A stretch of DNA of 20,374 bases. It comes from a virus. The notes under the pieces were generated by a model. The model did no database searches and was not told the origin of the DNA. It worked only from the letters and a program-made list of their open reading frames with translations. Positions 1 through 6,996 of the stretch are shown here, piece after piece. Every line of letters starts with the position of its first letter. Position 1 is the first letter of the stretch. The stretch is from positions 1 through 20,374 of the IMG/VR virus record IMGVR_UViG_3300027733_000252. One strand, 5' to 3'. Made by a program: the position numbers and the translations under genes.

Positions 1-762
1 CGGAAAAGTTGACTTCATGCGACCATCAATTTGGTCGAAATATTCAGCAGAGCGGGGATCCACTCCGTTTGTGACTAGTTTCTGATGCAGCCCTAGTGCG
101 TAGCTGGTGTATTCTTCAAACCCTTGCTGTCCGAACCACTGGTTTTTTGCCTGCCAGCGCAGAGTTTTTTCGTCGGGCTCAACCTTTGTAGGCTGGGTTT
201 GTTGTGTTTGTACCTCAAAATTTTCTTCCTGTAAAGGGGTAGGACGATAATTTTTTACTTGTTCTGCACGAATCTTTGCATCCGTAACTTCTTCTAGGGC
301 TGCAACAATTGCGTCGTTATCGTACGCTTCTTGTGCTGCTTTCAGCTTACCACGGGCTTTGTCCAAATCACTCTCGGCCTTTGACTTAGCGCCTTCAATG
401 ATGGCTTCTTGCCCTGTGTAAACGTTTTGTTTGAGACGTTTGTTCTCGTCAATCAACTGTTGTGTTAGACGCTCAAGTTCCTGCTTTTCACGCATTGTTG
501 CTTCTTTGACACGGCGCTCGTCATGACGGGCGTGGGTCAACTCTTTAATGCGTCCCTTGACTTTGTCAGAATAGGACTCGATTTCGTCTTCGGTTGGATC
601 CAACACTTCCCGGTCTAGGGGCTTGCGGCCTCTGTCGCGTTCGGGTGTATCGTCTTCGATTTCAATCTCTACTTCGCCCTCGCCTTCAATCTCAAACTCA
701 ACCTCTGCGGCCTTCTTGTCATCAATTTCGTCGGGGAATTTAAACTCGTCTCTTGTAGCCAT
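1..762 (-). CDS. Scaffold-like head protein, C-terminus cut by window edge
   Basis: The reading frame is open for 254 codons from ATG at 762 (MATRDEF) to the left edge, so the C-terminus is missing. A ribosome binding site, GAAAGGAAGAAT, lies directly before the start. Residues about 10-45 are very acidic. Residues about 65-170 are charged and Glu/Lys/Gln-rich with no prolines, as expected for a long helix or coiled coil. After that come a Gln/Thr-rich linker and a short aromatic patch. Acidic N-termini and long coiled coils are typical of capsid scaffolding proteins, and the place downstream of portal in a head operon fits that job. The next gene to the left would then be expected to be the major capsid protein. 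Function is inferred from composition and position only; no diagnostic motif is visible. Confidence 0.6.
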   Translation of the reverse strand, partial: MATRDEFKFPDEIDDKKAAEVEFEIEGEGEVEIEIEDDTPERDRGRKPLDREVLDPTEDEIESYSDKVKGRIKELTHARHDERRVKEATMREKQELERLTQQLIDENKRLKQNVYTGQEAIIEGAKSKAESDLDKARGKLKAAQEAYDNDAIVAALEEVTDAKIRAEQVKNYRPTPLQEENFEVQTQQTQPTKVEPDEKTLRWQAKNQWFGQQGFEEYTSYALGLHQKLVTNGVDPRSAEYFDQIDGRMKSTFP

Positions 763-772
763 ATTCTTCCTT

Positions 773-1204
773 TCAAGCGCGGGTTAAGCCGCGAGGGTCT
801 TGCACAACAGCATCAACTTGGTCGTCGTTGATGAGACGGAACTCTTTGCCAAAGATCTTGAATCTTGTGCCGGAGTAAGTACGTACTAACACAAAGTCGC
901 CCTCTTTACACCATGCTCCGTTAGGAAACTTGGCGGTGTCATTGTACGCGTCGGGGCCAACTTTTAAAACAAACAACACAGTGGTTGCTGTTTCTTCTTG
1001 GCGCATACTTTCAAGCGGTCGGACTAAGTCCAGACTTGTACCGTCAATACGTTCAGAGATGTCCGGCACGGCGCAAAGAATCTTCCAACCTGTGGGGATT
1101 GGGAGTTGCGTGGCCTTCTGCTCGTCAGTAGCTTCAGGAGCATCCAGAGGCTGGATGGGTTCAGGCAGTGCAAAAGCACCGGGGGTTAGATCAATGTCAC
1201 TCAT
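773..1204 (-). CDS. GroES-like co-chaperonin (Cpn10)
   Basis: This 143-residue protein matches the chaperonin-10 fold from about residue 38 to 135. A first strand around GWKILCAVPD is followed by a flexible segment (about 54-71) where GroES carries its GroEL-binding mobile loop. Next come a conserved VGPDAY block and a C-terminal block with GDFVLV, YSGTRFKI and RLINDD. The first 35 residues are an extra Pro/Ala/Asp-rich tail. Cpn10 proteins cap GroEL; phage versions such as T4 gp31 adapt the host chaperonin to fold capsid protein, which fits its place between portal and the scaffold-like gene. I chose ATG at 1204 over an in-frame TTG at 1234 because GAAGAA lies just upstream of the ATG and the conserved region starts well after it. 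The gene overlaps the end of the upstream gene by 8 bases. No GroEL gene is visible. Confidence 0.85.
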   Translation of the reverse strand: MSDIDLTPGAFALPEPIQPLDAPEATDEQKATQLPIPTGWKILCAVPDISERIDGTSLDLVRPLESMRQEETATTVLFVLKVGPDAYNDTAKFPNGAWCKEGDFVLVRTYSGTRFKIFGKEFRLINDDQVDAVVQDPRGLTRA

Positions 1205-1391
1205 CTGATTCTTCAACTTTCTGCGCAAGGTCAATTAAATAACGCTCTGCGAGGGCTAGACCCTGAATAATCCCGCAGAGTTTTTGGTACTCTTCAAAAG
1301 TACGGCACGAACCGCCAGCCAAGTCATCGGCATAGTTGTTCATGTCAGTGCGTATTTTTTCACGTAAAACGCGTACGAAGTCTTGGATCAT
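1197..1391 (-). CDS. Small head-operon protein, function unknown
   Basis: This 64-residue protein starts MIQDFVRVLREK. Its ATG overlaps the portal stop codon as ATGA, so it is probably translated by ribosomes finishing portal. The sequence looks all-helical: a basic first helix, a Gly-Gly-Ser-Cys turn near residue 28, a second helix with several aromatic residues, and an acidic end. There are no membrane segments or known catalytic motifs. The fixed position between portal and the GroES-like gene suggests a head-assembly or connector accessory role, but that is inferred from position alone. Confidence 0.7.
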   Translation of the reverse strand: MIQDFVRVLREKIRTDMNNYADDLAGGSCRTFEEYQKLCGIIQGLALAERYLIDLAQKVEESDE

Positions 1392-3883
1392 TTTCTAGAA
1401 CCTTGGTTCCTGCTATTTTGAAGCGCAGCAGTACGCGCTTGTAAATCCATCTGGGCTTTACTCTTTGCGATGTCAGCGCCCATCTGGAGGCCGGCACGTT
1501 CTTGTTCAAACTGCTGTTTGAATTCGCTCTCTTTAATTTGCGCACCTGTGCGAAGAGCATCCAACTCCAGTTTGCCGCTGACTTCTTGCTCTTTCAAAGC
1601 CTGTGCATCGGCCTTGGCAGCAGCGTCCATCATGATTTTCTGTTTTTTCAATTCCAACTCTTGTTGTTTGAGTTGTAGTTCTTGCATCTGCATCTGCACA
1701 ACTGGGTCTTGCATTTGTTGCTGTGCCTGCATCTGAGCCGCTTGTGCTTGGTTTTGCATCAGTACCTGTTGCGCTGCTTGAGCCATCATGCCCGACAAAG
1801 CAATCTCCACTTGCGGTGGCAACTTCTCGTCTTCGGGTGGCAACGGCATGCCCAGTTGTTGCTCAATTTTCTGACGCATCTGGTAACCAACGTGCTCTGC
1901 AATGTGGGCCGTAATTGCGCCCATGATTTTGGGAGCCTGTGGGTTTTGCCCAATGAACTGCTGAATCATTGGATCTTGTAACAGCATCATGTGTACTTGA
2001 ATATGCGCGGCGTGATCCTGATGCAAAAACGCTTTAAGTGGCGTGCCTTTGAGCGCGTTCTGATTCTCTTGCACGGGATCAATTGGCTTCATGTCTTCTT
2101 CAATCGGCACAAGCTTCTCAGCGTTCTTGATACCTAAGACGTTCAACATACCGCGATGGAGTTCTGGCAAGTTGTAAATGTCCGGAGCCATCTGCGCCAT
2201 CTGAATGACGGCTTGGTACTGGATAACGCGCTGAGACATGGTCGCAGCGTTGGGGTCTGACACGGGGATAACGTCCACCAAGTCATAGTCTTTCTTCTTG
2301 GCCTTACGCGTGCCGTACTCGGGTGTGTATGTGTAATCAGCGTCGGTATAGTCGCGGATGATGTTCTTCAAGAGTTTGAATTCTTGCTTCAACGCGAAGT
2401 GCACACGCGCCTGCACCGCAGTCATAACTTTAAGTTGACGCTCTAACAAAGCCAGCGTAGTACCCACGGGCGCGTTAGCGCTCATGTCAGACACCTTCAT
2501 GTCAGCAGTCGCGGCAAAACGACGACCTTCGTCTACGATGGTCTGCATCAGGTTAAACAACGTCTGGCTTGGCTCCTTGTATGGGAGTGGCAAGATATTG
2601 TCACGGATTGTGCCCGAACCAACGTCTACGTCACGGAACTCTCCGGGTGCGATCGGCGTGTCATCGCCCTTGATTCGCAAACCCCGTGTCTTGAGTCCAC
2701 CGGGCAAGTTGCTAAGGGTTCCTGCATCGACAAGTTGCCGCATGAGGGAGGTAGCGGATTTAGCAAAGCCTCCGATAAGATGGAAAAGTCCAAAGCCGTA
2801 AGCTCCAAAACCCGGGATATATTGGTAGTGCACAAAGTGCTGGCGCTTAAGGCGGAGGTCATCTTCTTCTTTCCAGTTGCGGCGGATTGACAAGATGTCG
2901 TTAGAGCCTTTAATTAACGTGACAACGTACGGCAGCATGATGCCAGTCTCTTCGTCTGCGTCATCTTTGTCCTCGTAACCTTCAAGGTTCAAGTCAACGT
3001 GGCACTCATACAGGGTGTAACGGTCGTCGTTTAAGTCACTAAAGCCTGTCTCTTTGTCCTTGGCTTTCTGAATATCCGTCAAGTCTTTGGGAGAGTCAGG
3101 CAAGTCAATGTCAAGGTAGAAGCCAACTTGCTGAAGTTTAATAATCTCGTTCTTGGTCTTGCGCATGACGTGCGTGATGCGGTAACAAGTATCCAAATCC
3201 GTTGTGCCGTACGGCAGATACATATCTTCCGCAGGAATAAACATGGAGACCTGACGTCCCAAATTGGGATCATAGTAGACCTTCTTAAACGCTGAGCCTG
3301 TGGCTGGCAATGACCAAAGCATGCGCTCATGTTCAGCGCGGTACTCCGTCATGACTTCCGTCAACTCGTAGTTCATGTCGTCTTCAACGTTAGACGCAAC
3401 TTCTTTCATCTCTGGCGTTTCTTTGCCAATCAATTTGCTACGCACAGGGCCAGAAGCTGGGAACGTCTCAGTGATTGTCTCGGCTTGGAAGCGCACAACT
3501 GCTTCTGTAATCATGGGGTGGAACACACCGCATGCGCCGTTCCAAGGTTCTGTACGCTCCTCCATCTGCAAGCCCAAAAGCTTCAGACCGTCAACATACG
3601 TCTTCTCCCAATCCTTGCGGCCATTCTTGTCGTTGTCAATGTCAGACACCAAGTCCCCAGCCAGCGACTGCAAGGCACCATCGGTTATGTACTCCGCCAA
3701 GTTATCGTCAAAGCCTTCTTCGGTATCTTCTTCTCCGGGCTTGAGGTTAATTTCCATCCCGTCCATACCGATGGTGACTTCTTCTGGATTAACAATCTCA
3801 ATCTCAAGGGGGGATTCTTGTTCGCCCAGCGCATCAATGCCCAGTGGTTGTTGGTACAGCGCTTTGTCGATGTTCGTTGCCAT
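1388..3883 (-). CDS. Portal (head-tail connector) protein
   Basis: This 831-residue protein is the large gene directly after TerL, the standard place for portal, which forms the dodecameric ring through which DNA is pumped. After an acidic lead of about 65 residues comes a long portal-type core with WEKTYVDGLKLLG, EPWNGACGVFHPM and VRFQAETITETFPASGP near the start and a mixed alpha/beta body to about residue 600. The last 160 residues are extremely Gln/Met/Ala-rich and predicted helical, like the coiled-coil barrel that some large portals extend into the capsid. The start at 3883 has AGGAA eight bases upstream and lies 9 bases after the TerL stop. The protein is at the large end for portals, closer to podovirus-type ones. 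Identification rests on family resemblance plus gene order. Confidence 0.88.
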   Translation of the reverse strand: MATNIDKALYQQPLGIDALGEQESPLEIEIVNPEEVTIGMDGMEINLKPGEEDTEEGFDDNLAEYITDGALQSLAGDLVSDIDNDKNGRKDWEKTYVDGLKLLGLQMEERTEPWNGACGVFHPMITEAVVRFQAETITETFPASGPVRSKLIGKETPEMKEVASNVEDDMNYELTEVMTEYRAEHERMLWSLPATGSAFKKVYYDPNLGRQVSMFIPAEDMYLPYGTTDLDTCYRITHVMRKTKNEIIKLQQVGFYLDIDLPDSPKDLTDIQKAKDKETGFSDLNDDRYTLYECHVDLNLEGYEDKDDADEETGIMLPYVVTLIKGSNDILSIRRNWKEEDDLRLKRQHFVHYQYIPGFGAYGFGLFHLIGGFAKSATSLMRQLVDAGTLSNLPGGLKTRGLRIKGDDTPIAPGEFRDVDVGSGTIRDNILPLPYKEPSQTLFNLMQTIVDEGRRFAATADMKVSDMSANAPVGTTLALLERQLKVMTAVQARVHFALKQEFKLLKNIIRDYTDADYTYTPEYGTRKAKKKDYDLVDVIPVSDPNAATMSQRVIQYQAVIQMAQMAPDIYNLPELHRGMLNVLGIKNAEKLVPIEEDMKPIDPVQENQNALKGTPLKAFLHQDHAAHIQVHMMLLQDPMIQQFIGQNPQAPKIMGAITAHIAEHVGYQMRQKIEQQLGMPLPPEDEKLPPQVEIALSGMMAQAAQQVLMQNQAQAAQMQAQQQMQDPVVQMQMQELQLKQQELELKKQKIMMDAAAKADAQALKEQEVSGKLELDALRTGAQIKESEFKQQFEQERAGLQMGADIAKSKAQMDLQARTAALQNSRNQGSRK

Positions 3884-3891
3884 GTGTGTTC

Positions 3892-5433
3892 CTAGTAGTA
3901 TTCGTGTCTTCTGCGGCGAAAGATTTCAAGCTCATCTTTCTCGTCCGTGTCCAAACTGATAAAGCCGCCTTGCCTAAAGCGTAGCAGCGCTTGTGTTGTC
4001 GTGTCCACGTAGTCGTCGTGCTCCCCAACTGGGAACGCGGCCATCTCTTCAATTACTTCCCGTGCCCAGCGAGTGTCGGGTGCCCAGACTTTACCACTGC
4101 TGAATAAATCCGCAACCGCATTAAGCCGTACCATTTTATCGTTGCCCCTGCTTGGGGAAAACTCTTGGACTGGGATTCCCAATGCCCGGAGTTCCTGAAT
4201 TAGTGGTGCGCCAGCCGCCTTTTTCTCCACAATGAACGCGTCAGGTTCCCACTCCTTGTACTGCTTGAGCGCAACAACCTTGAGTTCGGGAAACGCCATC
4301 CTGTCTTTAAGAGCGTCAAGCAAGATGACTTGAGGCGCGTTATTTTCTTCCTCGTTGTAGAAAATGCCCCACGTCGTACAGGCGGAATAGTCCGAGTTGT
4401 TCTTGGTTTCAAACGCGGTATCCCAAGACTGGATGATGTACTCGCACGTTGGCGGCTCGTCTGCCTCCCAGATCCGCCACATCTTTCTGGACACAATGGC
4501 CGAGTTTTCAGCGGTAGGCTGCTGCATGTACTGAGCGTTCCAATACCTTGGGTCAATACTTGCCTTGGTGGACTTTAGCGCCTCAAGCGACCACTGCTCT
4601 GGCCAGAGGGACTTCTCGTCTTCCTCTCCATCATTCAGGATGGCCGGCAACTCCACGATCTCCCAAGGCAGCGCTTCTGGGTTTTTGGTCTGGTAGTCAA
4701 TCAAGCGTCCGGTCAAATCCAAGAGCGACCAGCGAGTCATCACAATGATGATCCCACCACCCGGCATCAGACGCTGTAATGGGCCCGTTTGGAACCAAGA
4801 CCACGCCGTATCAAAGGCAAGTCTAGAGTTAGACTTCACATCTTGTTCAGAATGAGGATCGTCAATAACAAACAGATCAGCGCCACGACCGGCCAATGCT
4901 CCACCGACACCAGCAGCATAGTACTGACCACCAGCGCTAGTAGACCATTTTCCAGCAGCCTTTTGGTCATCTGCCACAAGCGTTTGAGGAAAGACTTCAC
5001 GGTACTCCTCCGAGTCAATCAAGTTCCTGATGCGCCTTCCAAAGTCTTCTGACAGACCCGCAGTGTGCGTGCCCATGATGATCTTCTTCTCTGGGTACTT
5101 GCCTAAAAAATAAGCAGGGAACAGGTAGGAGGAGAACTCAGACTTACCCATACGAGGCGCAATGTTGATAATCACCCGCTTCTTCCTGCCCTCAACTACG
5201 TCCGTAAAGATCTTAGCCAGCTTCCTGTGGTGGGGGCCGACCTTGAAGTTGGGGTATACCGCCTGTGCAAACCCAAGCATGTTGGTGCTAGCCGCTTTTA
5301 AACTGGCGCGTTTCTCCCGAAGTTCCAAGTCCTCAAAGAGTTCCATCTTTTCTTGCACGCTCATGTACGGGAGCGCCTTTTGCATGGCTTCCAACTCAAT
5401 CTTACTGAGTGTTGTAAAAGCGTCACGCTTCAT
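3892..5433 (-). CDS. Terminase large subunit (packaging ATPase/nuclease)
   Basis: The 513-residue protein has the two-domain layout of TerL. The ATPase domain shows a Walker A-type loop APRMGKSE at 92-99, Walker B LFVIDDP at 187-193 and a coupling motif VMTRW at 231-235. The C-terminal RNase H-like nuclease shows QSWDTAF (Asp338), VEKKAAG (Glu403) and HDDYVD (Asp473/474), in the right order and spacing for the metal-binding acidic triad. It should power DNA translocation through the portal and cut concatemers. Length is normal for the family. ATG at 5433 overlaps the end of the upstream gene by 11 bases, suggesting coupling to the small-terminase-like gene. All key residues are present, so it looks functional. 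Confidence 0.95.
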   Translation of the reverse strand: MKRDAFTTLSKIELEAMQKALPYMSVQEKMELFEDLELREKRASLKAASTNMLGFAQAVYPNFKVGPHHRKLAKIFTDVVEGRKKRVIINIAPRMGKSEFSSYLFPAYFLGKYPEKKIIMGTHTAGLSEDFGRRIRNLIDSEEYREVFPQTLVADDQKAAGKWSTSAGGQYYAAGVGGALAGRGADLFVIDDPHSEQDVKSNSRLAFDTAWSWFQTGPLQRLMPGGGIIIVMTRWSLLDLTGRLIDYQTKNPEALPWEIVELPAILNDGEEDEKSLWPEQWSLEALKSTKASIDPRYWNAQYMQQPTAENSAIVSRKMWRIWEADEPPTCEYIIQSWDTAFETKNNSDYSACTTWGIFYNEEENNAPQVILLDALKDRMAFPELKVVALKQYKEWEPDAFIVEKKAAGAPLIQELRALGIPVQEFSPSRGNDKMVRLNAVADLFSSGKVWAPDTRWAREVIEEMAAFPVGEHDDYVDTTTQALLRFRQGGFISLDTDEKDELEIFRRRRHEYY

Positions 5434-5998
5434 CAGAGTCCTCTTCCGTAACGTCTACAACGTCTATGACGCCCATGAACCTGTTGAGCTTGTCTTTGAT
5501 CCGCACTTCCAACTCGGTGTCTGACATCTCGGTCTTCTTGACCTCAATTTGTTCGGTAAAGAGTCCCACCTCCGTCACTTTACCTAGGGCAACCAGCGCT
5601 TTAAGGCGTACATTGGCGTTGGGGTGTTCGGTTTCTTCTACCAGCTTGGCCACTGTGTAGCCACGAATTTGTTTAGCTTGCTGTACAAATTCCCAGTCAT
5701 AGGCTGAAAGCATGCCCACAAGTCTTTGGACGGCTTCTGGCGTTTTGATATTTGCCAGAGAGGTATGCGTGATTTCCGCAGGTTTGGCGGTAACGATGTT
5801 GGTGAAAGCAGTACGTGCTGCTTGGCTTTGGTGCTCATTGACCAAGGTATCTGTGTCCACCGCGCCCAGTTCTTTCAGCCAATCGACTGTATTGGACATT
5901 CCATCCACGGCATCCGCTGGGTCAGTCTTGTCCATGGGGACGAAGTTACCCGGGTGCTCCTGCACCTCTGGCTCAAAATTGATTAAGTGATCTAGCAT
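5423..5998 (-). CDS. Probable terminase small subunit
   Basis: A 191-residue, mostly helical protein lies immediately upstream of TerL and overlaps it by 11 bases, the usual place for the DNA-recognising small terminase. The central part (about 85-165) looks like paired helices, with KQIRGYTVAKLVEE followed by VRLKALVALGKV; the C-terminus is acidic. I see no clear helix-turn-helix, so the call depends on gene order and on memory of similar proteins in phages. The frame is open back to a GTG at 6040, but that codon has no ribosome binding site and sits inside a perfect palindrome. ATG at 5998 is preceded by AAGGG at a plausible distance, so I prefer it. An in-frame TGA lies directly before the GTG. 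Confidence 0.65.
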   Translation of the reverse strand: MLDHLINFEPEVQEHPGNFVPMDKTDPADAVDGMSNTVDWLKELGAVDTDTLVNEHQSQAARTAFTNIVTAKPAEITHTSLANIKTPEAVQRLVGMLSAYDWEFVQQAKQIRGYTVAKLVEETEHPNANVRLKALVALGKVTEVGLFTEQIEVKKTEMSDTELEVRIKDKLNRFMGVIDVVDVTEEDSDEA

Positions 5999-6037
5999 CT
6001 GCGCATAAGCCCTTGAACCTGCGATGTAGATAATGTA

Positions 6038-6052
6038 CACTCAAATTGAGTG
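6038..6052. promoter_or_regulatory. Palindrome, candidate operator upstream of packaging operon
   Basis: CACTCAA-A-TTGAGTG is a perfect inverted repeat with 7-base arms and a one-base centre, just upstream of the preferred start of the small-terminase-like gene. A second perfect palindrome lies 5 bases further on. Symmetric sites here could bind a regulator of late transcription, or form a hairpin in the leftward mRNA leader. No promoter boxes were convincing on the minus strand nearby. Confidence 0.4.
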
Positions 6053-6057
6053 GGTGC

Positions 6058-6069
6058 GCAAGCGCTTGC
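6058..6069. promoter_or_regulatory. 12-bp perfect palindrome GCAAGCGCTTGC
   Basis: GCAAGCGCTTGC is its own reverse complement and lies 5 bases from the 15-base palindrome at 6038-6052, so the two may form a tandem binding site. On the minus strand it directly follows a perfect AAGGAGAAA ribosome-binding sequence (6071-6081) that has no start codon at the right distance. Confidence 0.35.
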
Positions 6070-6101
6070 TTTCTCCTTGATGGTAAGCAGTTGCCATCTT
6101 T

Positions 6102-6133
6102 AGCCCCGGCTCGCAAGGTCGGGGCTTTTTTTT
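6102..6133 (+). terminator. Rho-independent terminator, rightward
   Basis: AGCCCCGGC and GTCGGGGCT form a 9-bp stem (one G-T pair) with a 7-base loop, followed at once by eight T residues. This is a classic intrinsic terminator on the plus strand only; on the minus strand the stem is followed by A/G-rich sequence. It ends 16 bases before the early operator and promoter, so it would insulate that promoter from transcription arriving from the left. Confidence 0.85.
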
Positions 6134-6149
6134 GTCTGTACAGAGGGGT

Positions 6150-6165
6150 TGTCTAACGTTAGACA
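6150..6165. promoter_or_regulatory. 16-bp perfect palindrome, candidate operator O1
   Basis: TGTCTAAC-GTTAGACA is perfectly symmetric. Its right half supplies the -35 box of the promoter at 6160-6189, so a bound protein would block or contact RNA polymerase. A site with the same half-sites and length, differing at two central bases, occurs at 12590-12605 in another promoter. Confidence 0.65.
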
Positions 6166-6189
6166 CAGGTATTTCTCAATTTTTATAAA
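6160..6189 (+). promoter_or_regulatory. Sigma70-type early promoter P1
   Basis: TAGACA (5 of 6 to TTGACA) and TATAAA (5 of 6 to TATAAT) are separated by 18 bases. The -35 is embedded in the 16-bp palindrome. Transcription would start near 6196, giving a leader of about 285 bases before the first gene at 6481. Predicted from consensus only. Confidence 0.6.
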
Positions 6190-6341
6190 ATTTGTGGGGG
6201 GTGCCTTTTTAGTACTAAGTTATTACAAAGTTTGTTGTGCGGTTATGGAACAGTGTTCGTATGTGACAGGGGGTGGCATCGCCTATATGTGGTGGTGGGG
6301 GTAGGGTAGGGGTCGAATACAGCCAAAAACACCCCAAAACA

Positions 6342-6356
6342 GGGTCAAAGTGACCC
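6342..6356. repeat. Inverted repeat GGGTCA-N3-TGACCC, copy 1
   Basis: GGGTCA-AAG-TGACCC lies in the early leader, 124 bases before the first gene. It is the first of five copies between 6.3 and 8.7 kb. It is followed by GAAAA, like copies 3 and 4. Confidence 0.8.
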
Positions 6357-6480
6357 GAAAAGGTAGGGAAAAGGGGTAGATAAAGGCTCTCGATAGCGAT
6401 CAAAAGGGGGTGTATGCACAATAGAAGTTGTCTAAGGTAGTCAGCCCTAGGCAATTCAATCAACCTCAAGGAGAAACAAC

Positions 6481-6870
6481 ATGACAAACAAAGCAAAAGC
6501 ATTTAACACACTCAATACATTCGCTGACTCACGGGTCAAGCTCATACAGGGCATGAAGGATGCGGGTTACACCACAGTGGAAGCATGCAGACCTATCGTC
6601 ATCGAGTGGGCATGTACCAAGATGGAAGTGGGTAAAGCGGGTTTCAAGGTGCATGATGTCACGGGTAAGGTGTCACTCATCACGAAGAACCCTAAGTATG
6701 AAACCACGAAGACTGTGGTGCGTGACATGATGCACATGATCGAGGGAACTACACGCAGAACCTCAAGCGCAAGGAAAGAACCGCTTGACCCTGTTGCGAA
6801 AATCATCGAAGCCTTCAACAAGCTCACACCCGCAGAGCAACGCAAAGCCCTGAAAGCTCTCGTTGCATGA
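6481..6870 (+). CDS. First early protein, function unknown
   Basis: A 129-residue basic protein with AAGGAG seven bases before ATG, the first gene of the rightward early unit. Residues about 1-50 look helical (FADSRVKLIQGMKDAGY, then a segment centred on IVIEWACTKM). A Lys/Thr-rich middle follows, and the C-terminal 25 residues read AFNKLTPAEQRKALKALVA, a probable amphipathic helix. The basic charge and lack of any enzyme motif would suit a nucleic-acid-binding or host-takeover protein, but no family is recognised. A terminator-like hairpin starts 5 bases after the stop, so the gene may be expressed at a different level from those downstream. Confidence 0.75.
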   Translation: MTNKAKAFNTLNTFADSRVKLIQGMKDAGYTTVEACRPIVIEWACTKMEVGKAGFKVHDVTGKVSLITKNPKYETTKTVVRDMMHMIEGTTRRTSSARKEPLDPVAKIIEAFNKLTPAEQRKALKALVA

Positions 6871-6874
6871 TTTT

Positions 6875-6898
6875 CGGGTCACTGTGACCCAGTTTTTT
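6875..6898 (+). terminator. Terminator-like hairpin containing repeat copy 2
   Basis: GGGTCAC-T-GTGACCC at 6876-6890 is inverted-repeat copy 2 (7-base arms). It is followed by AG and six T residues, so in RNA it can act as a short intrinsic terminator just after the first early gene. It is the only copy of the family with a U-tract behind it. Efficiency is uncertain given the short stem. Confidence 0.6.
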
Positions 6899-6906
6899 CT
6901 GCGAAC

Positions 6907-6929
6907 CTGAGAGAAAGAGCTTCTCTCGG
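6907..6929 (+). other. 9-bp hairpin downstream of the first early gene
   Basis: CTGAGAGAA and TTCTCTCGG pair over 9 bp (one T-G) with loop AGAGC. The sequence after it is T-rich but interrupted (GTTTCGTTTCTTG). It may be a second, weaker terminator or an RNA-processing or stability element in tandem with the hairpin at 6876. Confidence 0.45.
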
Positions 6930-6996
6930 TGTTTCGTTTCTTGTCTAACGCAAATCGTATTGCGAATCACTCTCATTAACATTCAAGGAGAACCTC

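Larger units (their letters stand above)
6041..6480. other. Divergent noncoding control region between late and early operons
   Basis: This 440-base stretch separates the leftward packaging genes from the rightward early genes. From left to right it holds two palindromes, a rightward terminator, a promoter overlapping a 16-bp palindrome, a TTTTATAAAA tract, a 10-bp palindrome TTAGTACTAA at 6209-6218, a G-rich stretch at 6291-6312, the first GGGTCA-N3-TGACCC repeat and the AAGGAG ribosome binding site of the first early gene. I see no convincing protein-coding gene in it. Confidence 0.8.

Noticed and set aside
3329-3959. Plus-strand ORFs of 188 and 194 codons opposite portal
   Set aside because: Both are antisense to the portal N-terminus, have no ribosome binding site and would be the only rightward genes in the late block.
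6041-6133. tRNA gene near the terminator
   Set aside because: No cloverleaf, T-loop GTTC or acceptor pairing could be found; the only stable structure is the terminator stem.
6215-6502. Minus-strand ORF of 95 codons across the control region
   Set aside because: It covers the G-rich leader and repeat copy 1, overlaps the first early gene, has no ribosome binding site and has low-complexity Leu/Pro content typical of chance.
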